Source: Saxidomus purpurata (Eukaryota; Mollusca; Bivalvia; Venerida; Veneridae). From it: a stretch of 64,000 nt of DNA. Positions within the stretch are counted from its first letter, which is position 1. Each line of letters opens with the position of its first letter. The DNA lies in the NCBI GenBank assembly GCA_022818135.1, contig JAFMSR010000012.1, forward strand, positions 6,821,358 to 6,885,357. Direction: 5' to 3'. The notes beneath the pieces are model-generated. The model searched no databases and was not told where the DNA came from. It was given only the letters and a program-made list of their open reading frames with translations. This document shows positions 56,836 through 64,000 of the stretch, piece by piece. The translations under genes and the position numbers were made by a program.

Positions 56836-59800
56836 GAACGTGAAGTTTACAATAGTAGTGGCTGAAATTAGTAGCAAAAACGTGAAGTTGCCAGTAGGCC
56901 CTAGTAGTAAAAACGTGAAGTTACCAGTAGCAGCAGTAGCAGTAGCTGGCAGTAGCAGTAGCAGAAACGTAAAGTTGGCAGTAGCAGTAGCTGGCAAAAG
57001 CAGTAGCAAAAGCGTAAAATTGGCAGTAGCAGTAGCTGGCAGTAGCAGTAGCAAAAGCGTAAAGTTGGCAGTAGTAGTAGCTGGCAGTAGCAGTAGCAAA
57101 AGCGTAAAGTTGGCAGTAGCAGTAGCTGGCAGTAGCAGTAGCAGAAGCGTAAAGTTGGCAGTAGTAGTAGCTGGCAGTAGCAGTAGCAAAAGCGTAAAGT
57201 TGGCAGTAGCAGCAGCAAAAGCGTAAATTGGCAGTAGCAGTAGCTGGCAGTAGCAGTAGCAAAATCGTGAAGTTGGCAGTAGCAGTAGCTGGCAAAGGCA
57301 GTAGCAGAAGCGTAAAGTTGGCAGTAGCAGTAGCTGGCAGTAGCAGTTGCAGAAGCGTAAAGTTAACAGTAGCAGAAGCTGGCAGAAGCAGTAGCAAAAG
57401 CGTAAAGTTGGCAGTAGTAGTAGCTGGCAGTAGCAGTAGCAAAAGGGTAAAGATAGCAGTAGCAATAGCTGGCAGTAGCAGTAGCAAAAGCATAAAGTTG
57501 GCTGAAGCAGTAGCTGGCAGTAGCAGTAGCAAAAACGTGAAGTTGGTAGTAGCAATAGCTGGCAGAAGCGGTAGCAAAAGCGTAAATTGGCAGTAGCAGT
57601 AGCTGGCAGTAGCAGTAGCAAAAGCGTAAAGTTGGGAGTAGCATTAGCTGGCAGTAGCAGTAGCAAAAGCGTAAAGATAGCAGTAGCATTAGCTGGCAGT
57701 AGCAGTAGCAAAAACATGAAGTTGGTAGAAGCAATAGCTGGCAGTAGCAGTAGCAAAAGCTTAAAGTTGGCAGTAGCAGTAGCTGGCAGTAGCAGTAGCA
57801 AAAACGTGAAGTTGGCAGAAGCTGTAGTTAGAAATAGCAATTGTAAATACTTTAAGTTGGTAGTTGCAATAGCTGGCAGTAGCAGTAGCAAAAGCGTAAA
57901 CTGGCAGCAGCAGTAGCTGGCAGTAGCAGTAGCAAAAGCGTAAATTTGCAGTTGCAGTAGCTGGCAGTAGCAGTAGCAAAAGCGTAAAGTTGGCAGTAGC
58001 AGTAGCTGGCAGTAGTAGTAGCAAAAACGTAAAGTTGGCAGTAGCAGTAGCAAAAACGTGAAGTTCGCAGAGGCATTAGCTGGTAGTAGCAGTAGCAAAA
58101 ACATGAAGTTGGCAGAAGCAGTAGCTGGCAGTAGTAGTAGCAAAAACGTAAAGTTGGCAGTTGCAGTAGCTGGCAGTAGCTGTAGCAAAAACGTGAAGTT
58201 GGAAGAAGCAGTAGCTGGCAGTAGCAGTAGCAAAAGCGTAAATTGGCAGTAGCAGTAACTGGCAGTAGCAGAAGCAAAAGCGTAAAGTTGGCAGTAGCAG
58301 TAGCTGGCAGTAGCAGTAGCAAAAACGTGAAGTTGGCAGAAGCTGTAGTTAGAAGTAGCAGTAGCAAAAAAGTGAAGTTGGTAGAAGCAGTAGCTGGCAG
58401 TAGCAGTAGCAAAAGCGTAAATTGGCAGTAGCAGTAGCTGGCAGTAGCAGTAGCAAAAGCGTAAAGTTGGTAGTAGCAGTAGCTGGCAGTAGCAGGATCA
58501 AAAACGTGAAGTTGGCAGAAGCTGTAGTTAGAAGGAGCAGTAGCAAAAACGTGAAGTTGGTAGTAGCAGTAGCTGGCAGTAGCAGTCGCAACAGCGTACA
58601 TTGGCAGTAGCAGGAGCTGGCAGTAGCAGTAGCAAAAGCGTAAAGTTGGCAGTAGCAGTAGCTGGAAGTAGCAGTAGCGAAAACGTGAAGTTGGCAGAAG
58701 CTGTAGTTAGAAATAGCAATTGTAAATACTTTAAGTTGGTAGTTGCAATAGCTGGCAGTAGCAGTAGCAAAAGCGTAAATTTGCAGTTGCAGTAGCTGGC
58801 AGTAGCAGTAGCAAAAGCGTAAAGTTGGCAGTAGCAGTAGCTGGCAGTAGTAGTAGCAAAAACGTAAAGTTGGCAGTAGCAGTAGCAAAAACGTGAAGTT
58901 CGCGAGGCATTAGCTGGCAGTAGCAGTAGCAAAAACATGAAGTTGGCGAAGCGTAGCTGGCGTAGCAGTAGCAAAAACGTAAAGTTGGCAGTGCAGTAGC
59001 TGGCAGTAGCTGTAGCAAAAACGTGAAGTTGGAGAAGCGTAGCTGGCAGTAGCAGTAGCAAAAGCGTAAATTGGCAGTAGCAGTAACTGGCAGTAGCAGA
59101 AGCAAAAGCGTAAAGTTGGCAGTAGCAGTAGCTGGCAGTAGCAGTAGCAAAAACGTGAAGTTGGCAGAAGCTGTAGTTAGAAGTAGCAGTAGCAAAAGTG
59201 AAGTTGGTAGAAGCAGTAGCTGGCAGTAGCAGTAGCAAAAGCGTAAATTGGCGTAGCAGTAGCTGGCGTAGCAGTAGCAAAAGCGTAAAGTTGGTAGTAG
59301 CAGTAGCTGGCAGTAGCAGGATCAAAAACGTGAAGTTGGCAGAAGCTGTAGTTAGAAGGAGCAGTAGCAAAAACGTGAAGTTGGTAGTAGCAGTAGCTGG
59401 CAGTAGCAGTCGCAACAGCGTACATTGGCGTAGCAGGAGCTGGCAGAGCAGTAGCAAAAGCGTAAAGTTGGCAGTAGCAGTAGCTGGAGTAGCAGTAGCG
59501 AAAACGTGAAGTTGGCAGAAGCTGTAGTTAGAAATAGCAATTGTAAATACTTTAAGTTGGTAGTTGCAATAGCTGGCAGTAGCAGTAGCAAAAGCGTAAA
59601 TTTGCAGTTGCAGTAGCTGGCAGTAGCAGTAGCAAAAGCGTAAAGTTGGCAGTAGCAGTAGCTGGCAGTAGCAGTAGCAAAAACCTGAAGTTGGCAGAAA
59701 CAGTAGCTGGCAGTAGCAGTAGCAAAATCGTGAAGTTGACAGTAGCAGAAGCTGGCAGTAGCAATAGCTAAAACGTGAAGTTGGCAGTAGCAGTAGCTGG

Positions 59801-62215
59801 CAGTAGCAGTAGCATGAACGTGAAGTTGACAGAAGCAGTAGCTGGCAGTAGCAGTAGCAAAAACGTGAAGTTGGCAGTAGCAGTAGTTAGAAATAGCAAT
59901 TGTAAATACTTTAAGTTGGTAGTTGCAATAGCTGGCAGTAGCAGTAGCAAAAGCGTAAATTGGCAGTAGCAGTAGCTGGCAGTAGCAGTAGCAAAAGCGT
60001 AAATTTGCAGTTGCAGTAGCTGGCAGTAGCAGTAGCAAAAGCGTAAAGTTGGCAGTAGCAGTAGCTGGCAGTAGCAGTAGCAAAAACGTGAAGTTGGCAG
60101 TAGCAGAAACTGGCAGTAGCAGTAGCAAAATCGTGAAGTTGGCAGTAGCAGTACCTGGCAGTAGCAGTAGCTGGCAGTAGCAGTAGCAAAAGCGTAAAGT
60201 TGGCAGTAGCAGTAGCTGGAAGTAGCAGTAGCGAAGACGTGAAGTTGGCAGAAGCTGTAGTTAGAAATAGCAATTGTAAATACTTTAAGTTGGTAGTTGC
60301 AATAGCTGGCAGCAGCAGTAGCAAAAGCGTAAATTGGCAGTAGCAGTAGCTGGCAGATAGCAGTAGCAAAAGCGTAAATTTGCAGTTGCAGTAGCTGGCA
60401 TTAGCAGTAGCAAAAGCGTAAAGTTGGCAGTAGCAGTAGCTGGCAGTAGCAGTAGCAAAAACGTGAAGTTGGCAATAGCAGTAGCTGGCAGTAGCAGTAG
60501 CAAAATCGTGAAGTTGGCAGTAGCAGTAGCTGGCAGTAGCAGTAGCTAAAACGTGAAGTTGGCAGTAGCAGTAGCTGGCAGTAGCAGTAGCAAAAATTTT
60601 AAGTTAGCAGTAGCAGTAGCTGGCAGTAGCAGTAGCAAAAATGTTAATTTAGCAGTAGCTGGTAGTAGCAGTAGCAAAAACGTGAAGTTGGCAGTAGCAG
60701 TAGCTGGCAGTAGCAGTAGCAAAATCGTGAAGCTGGTAGTAGCAGTAGCAGGCATTAGCAGTAGCCAATGCGTAAAGTTAACAGTAGCAGTAGCTGGCAG
60801 ATAGCAGTAGCAAAAGCGTAAATTGGCAGTAGCAGTAGCTGGCAGTAGCAGTAGCAAAAGCGTGAAGTTAGCAGTAGCAGTAGCTGGCAGTAGCAGTAGC
60901 AAAAACGTGAAGTTGGCAGTAGCAGAAGCTTGCAGTAGCAGTAGCAAAAACGTGAAGTTGGCAGTAGCAGTAGCTGGCAGTAGCAGTAGCCAAAACGTGA
61001 AGTTGTCAGAAGCAGTAGCTGGCAGTAGCAGTAGCAAAAGCGTAAATTGGCAGTAGCAGTAGCAAAAGCGTGAAGTTGGCAGTAGAAGTAGCTGGCAGTA
61101 GCAGTAGTAAAAGCGTAAATTGGCAGTAGCAGTAGCTGGCAGTAGCAGTAGCAAAATCGTGAAGCTGGTAGTAGCAGTAGCTGGCAGTAGCAGTAGCAAA
61201 AGCGTAAAATTGGCAGTTGCAGTAGCTGGCAGTAGCAGTAGCAAAAACGTGAAGTTGGCAGTAGCAGTAGCTGGCAGTAGCAGTAGCAAAAGCGTACATT
61301 GGCAGTAGCAGTAACTGGCAGTAGCAGTAGCAAAGGCGTAAAGTTGGCAGTAGCAGTAGCTGGCAGCAGCAGTAGCAAAAACGTGAAGTTGGCAGTAGCA
61401 GTAGCTGGCAGTAGCAGTAGCAAAAACTTGAAGTTGGCAGAAGCTGTAGTTAGAAATAGCAATTGTAAATACTTTAAGTTGGTAGTTGCAATAGCTGGCA
61501 GTAGCAGTAGCAAAAGCGAAATTGGCAGTAGCAGTAGCTGGCAGTAGCAGTAGCAAAAGCGTAAATTTGCAGTTGCAGTAGCTGGCAGTAGCAGTAGCAA
61601 AAACGTAAAGTTGGCAGTAGCAGTAGCTGGCAGTAGCAGTAGCAAAAACGTGAAGTTGGCAGTAGCAGTAGCTGGCAGTAGCAATAGCAAAAACGTGAAG
61701 TTGGCAGTAGCAGTAGCAAAAGCGTACATTGGCAGTAGCAGTAGCTGGCAGTAGCAGTAGCAAAAGCGTAAAGTTGGCAGTAGCAGTAGCTGGCAGCAGC
61801 AGTAGCAAAAACGTGAAGTTGGCAGTAGCAGTAGTTGGCAGTAGCAGTAGCAAAAACTTGAAGTTGGCAGAAGCTGTAGTTAGAAATAGCAATTGTAAAT
61901 ACTTTAAGTTGGTAGTTGCACTAGCTGGCAGTAGCAGTAGCAAAAGCGAAATTGGCCGAAGCAGTAGCTGGCAGTAGCAGTAGCAAAAGCGTAAATTTGC
62001 AGTTGCAGTAGCTGGCAGTAGCAGTAGCAAAAACGTGAAGTTGGCAGTAGCAGTAGCTGGCAGTAGCAGTATCAAAACGTGAAGTTGGCAGAAGCTGTAG
62101 TTAGAAGTAGCAATTGTAAATACTTTAAGTTGGTAGTTGCAATAGCTGGCAGTAGCAGAAACGTTAAGTTGCAGTAGCTGACAGCTGCAATAGAAAAATG
62201 TTAAGTTGGCAAAAG
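56836..62215 (+). repeat. 45-bp minisatellite with higher-order structure
   Basis: About 5.4 kb of degenerate units of 45 bp (GGCAGTAGCAGTAGCTGGCA, GTAGCAGTAGC, AAAAGCGTAAAGTT) with 39-bp and shorter variants. A distinct variant with GTTAGAAATAGCAATTG and TACTTTAAGTTGG recurs at about 57827, 58706, 59527, 59886, 60260, 61449, 61878 and 62100 and marks irregular higher-order repeats. All three minus-strand frames and two plus-strand frames lack stops over long stretches. The peptides are 15-residue repeats such as AVAVAGSSSSKSVKL and LLLLLPATATANFTF; no gene is inferred. Confidence 0.95.
58029..59520 (+). repeat. Near-duplicate blocks inside the minisatellite
   Basis: The block 58029-58700 is repeated at about 58864-59521. 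Most differences in the second copy are missing single bases, often the A of CAG (GGCAGAAGCAG becoming GGCGAAGCG). The offset falls from 835 to 821 bp. It could be a true duplication with decay, or poorly polished sequence. Confidence 0.8.
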
Positions 62216-62694
62216 CTGCCGTCGTTTTTTTGTTTTCATAGTCTATATTGTTCGTACGTAAATGAGCCCAGAAAATTTGTGATACGGGATTGGTCATTGC
62301 TTCTTGCCTAACAGTGACCGAAAATATGTCTTGTGATGGTTCTGTTCCTGTTTAATTTCCGCCATACTTTATGGGGAATGGGATATAACTTGTTTGTCTG
62401 TACATGTGTTCACATTTTGCTGGCACTATATAAACAGATGGAAACACGTATTCACCTTATACACATAGCCTAAATTCAAGGCGCAAAATAGATTAAATCA
62501 AATTTCGTCATTTGAGTCTACAGTACTGTAAGCACACGTCACGCCCTGCTGTTCAGCAACGAACATCGTATTGTTTTTACATTTGGCACTTTATGCGTTG
62601 TCATCTTTATAACTTCAGTGGGCATGTTTATATAGTAAGAAAAATGTCCAAATGTTGCTGAAGAACGCATGGTGCGTTTTTACCTATTAACCTT
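62216..62694. other. Intergenic, nothing recognised
   Basis: Unique-looking sequence between the minisatellite and SINE S3; no gene recognised. Confidence 0.4.
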
Positions 62695-62925
62695 AATGGG
62701 TTTCGAAGCCCAGTGGTAGCGCGTTCGTCTTTGCATAGAAGGGTTTCGCGTTCGATTCCCACCAAAGCCTTGAGGTAGTGTCCTTAGGCAAGACACACAT
62801 TATTCCACATTGCCTCTCTCTATCTCTCTTCGAGGTTGATCTGGAATGAGTCTCAAGAACGATTAATCTAAGCTGTAAGAATTTCTCGATCGAGAATAAG
62901 TAAATAAGTATAAATAAAAAAGGAG
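62695..62925 (+). mobile_element. tRNA-derived SINE (S3)
   Basis: The head has A box AGCCCAGTGGTAGCGCG, a TTTGCAT anticodon loop as in tRNA-Ala (UGC), and B box CGCGTTCGATTCCCACC. The body begins TGTCCTTAGGCAAGACAC, a block found in several animal SINE families. The tail is an AATAAGTAAATAAG-type repeat. Both Pol III boxes are intact. Confidence 0.85.
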
Positions 62926-63699
62926 ATTGATGTGTTGGGAGGGGGAGCGGGACAGGAAGTGGTGGCAAAAGCGTCATAATATAGTGGAACAAAATAATCA
63001 TACAATACAGAAGCAATGTGAGCAGTTTAAGCAAAATGAAAGTTTAAAGGGTTCTTTAAACAGTGAAATTTTGGTGTATAATGAGGAGTTTACAAAAACC
63101 CCCTCTAGAAAACCCATAACTTTTGAAATAGGGACTGTAACCATTCTTTGTGTTTTCAACAATTCGAACGAATGACACATAAGCATTTACTTACTTACAT
63201 ACATACCTTTTCGTCCTCGACAACAAAAGAAACATGTCTTATTCCGCCATTTTGAACGCATGTAATGCCCCCCACCCACCGGGAATGATGTTGCTTAAAA
63301 CGGGATTTCGTCTCGTGAATTAAATTGTGTTTCTTTAAGTAGTATTGAACTTGGCTTAAGAAAATATCGGTAAAGTGATCTATACTTGGATCATTTTTAT
63401 TACCCCATTTTTTTTAAGAAATGGTGAGTTATCCTACTCGCTTCCGCGTCAGCTTTGGCGTTGACGTCACATTTTCGTAAAGTTTATCGTACCATCCTAT
63501 TTTATTTCAAAACTATTTGCTTTGAAACTTACAATACTTTTTTATCATCATTACCTCCAGCAACAGCCAAGAGTATATAACTCTATCAAGGTTCCTTAAA
63601 AAGTGCATTCAACTTTGTTAAGTTTTTCGTACCACCCAACTTTATTTCAAAACCATTATGCATTGAATCTGGGTAAAATCCACTCTGTCAAGATGACAG
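62926..63699. other. Intergenic, nothing recognised
   Basis: No gene recognised. A G-rich stretch (GGGAGGGGGAGCGGG, 62937-62951) and a C-rich CCCCCCACCCACC (63269-63281) were noted. Confidence 0.4.
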
Positions 63700-64000
63700 T
63701 AAAGATTTTATACTACACGTCAGTGTAAAGTTTTTATACAACAAGCCAGTCCGTAGATGTGATGTTGTGTCAGTTTCTGCTTGTTCAACTAGAAGCTTTC
63801 GGACCGATTCGCACCTAAGTTAACTCTTACCTTAGTCATCTCGTACCCTAATTGGTCAATTCGTACGGATCCAAAAGTCAACTCGTGCCCTTTGAAGTCA
63901 ACTCGTACCATCTATTTCAAAACTTCAGTTTTATCCAGGAACAAATGGGACTGACTGGTATGTATTTAAAGGTGGGGACATAAGGAATATATCACGACAT
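63700..64000 (-). mobile_element. R2/R8 compound fragment, continues beyond window
   Basis: Inverted homologue of 15240-15560: R2-type sequence (TTATACAACAAGCCAGTC to TTCTGCTTGTTCAAC) followed by an R8 end with complementary GTCAACTCGTACC iterons (63835-63916). The shared junction means the compound was copied as a unit or R8 used the same site twice. It runs off the right edge. Confidence 0.75.

Noticed and set aside
56470..58233. 587-codon minus-strand reading frame
   Set aside because: It consists of the minisatellite unit read in a stop-free frame, fused by chance to the LINE-A C-terminus. Neighbouring frames of the same strand are equally open.
56836..62215. CRISPR-like regular repeats
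   Set aside because: Units are head-to-tail without unique spacers, degenerate, and in a eukaryotic context; this is a minisatellite.
60546..62297. 583-codon minus-strand reading frame
   Set aside because: It is also minisatellite only. The repeat has no stops in three minus-strand frames, so length is no evidence of coding.
62693..63034. 113-codon minus-strand frame
   Set aside because: Its C-terminal half is the antisense of SINE S3 and the rest is low complexity.

Overview
The window looks like non-coding nuclear DNA from an animal, most likely a bivalve mollusc. It is AT-rich and has no complete gene that I can recognise. Nearly everything identifiable is a transposable element, a tRNA-derived SINE or tandem DNA. 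The bivalve assignment is an inference. It rests on the style of the SINEs (tails ending in a GCGACGTTAAA-like motif), on elements that start ACAAG plus a hairpin and carry internal tandem cores (like the pearl-type elements described from oysters), and on a DIRS-like retrotransposon. No sequence search was possible.

Layout. 0-5 kb holds one SINE, a long poly-T/poly-C tract, one full copy of a hairpin-ended element (R2) and a purine-rich fold-back. 5-10 kb holds copies of a terminal-inverted-repeat MITE (R1), a 1.27-kb fold-back element (R5) and a small mariner-type MITE. 11-12 kb holds a deleted Tc1/mariner copy with a broken transposase C-terminus. 13.8-16.1 kb is a nested stack in which R2 sits inside R1, followed by fragments of R8, R2 and R9. 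16-20 kb has simple repeats and little else. 20.4-21.4 kb is a CTACTG-rich array. 22-25 kb is mostly featureless. 25.6-33.1 kb holds four element families with tandem cores, a second partial R5 and a perfect 139-bp palindrome. 33.4-36.4 kb has a SINE, a DDE transposase pseudogene and an R8 element with a 9-bp target duplication. 38.8-43.2 kb is a duplicated segment bracketed by inverted arms. 43.3-48 kb is a decayed DIRS-like element. 48-52 kb is featureless. 52-53.6 kb holds two SINEs and a 204-bp tandem duplication. 54.3-62.2 kb is a 39/45-bp minisatellite interrupted by two nested LINE fragments. The last 2 kb holds a SINE and another R8 end.

There is no gene network to describe; the story is one of insertion layers. 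The strongest unexplained signal is R5 (8186-9450, part of a second copy at 27.85-28.19 kb). It is a nested palindrome carrying about 51 octamers, mostly AGANNTCT, spaced about 21 bp (two helical turns) apart, with the order of octamer types mirrored between the arms. Other items worth checking are the perfect palindrome, the stop-free minisatellite with possible assembly faults, and the insertion records that date elements relative to each other.
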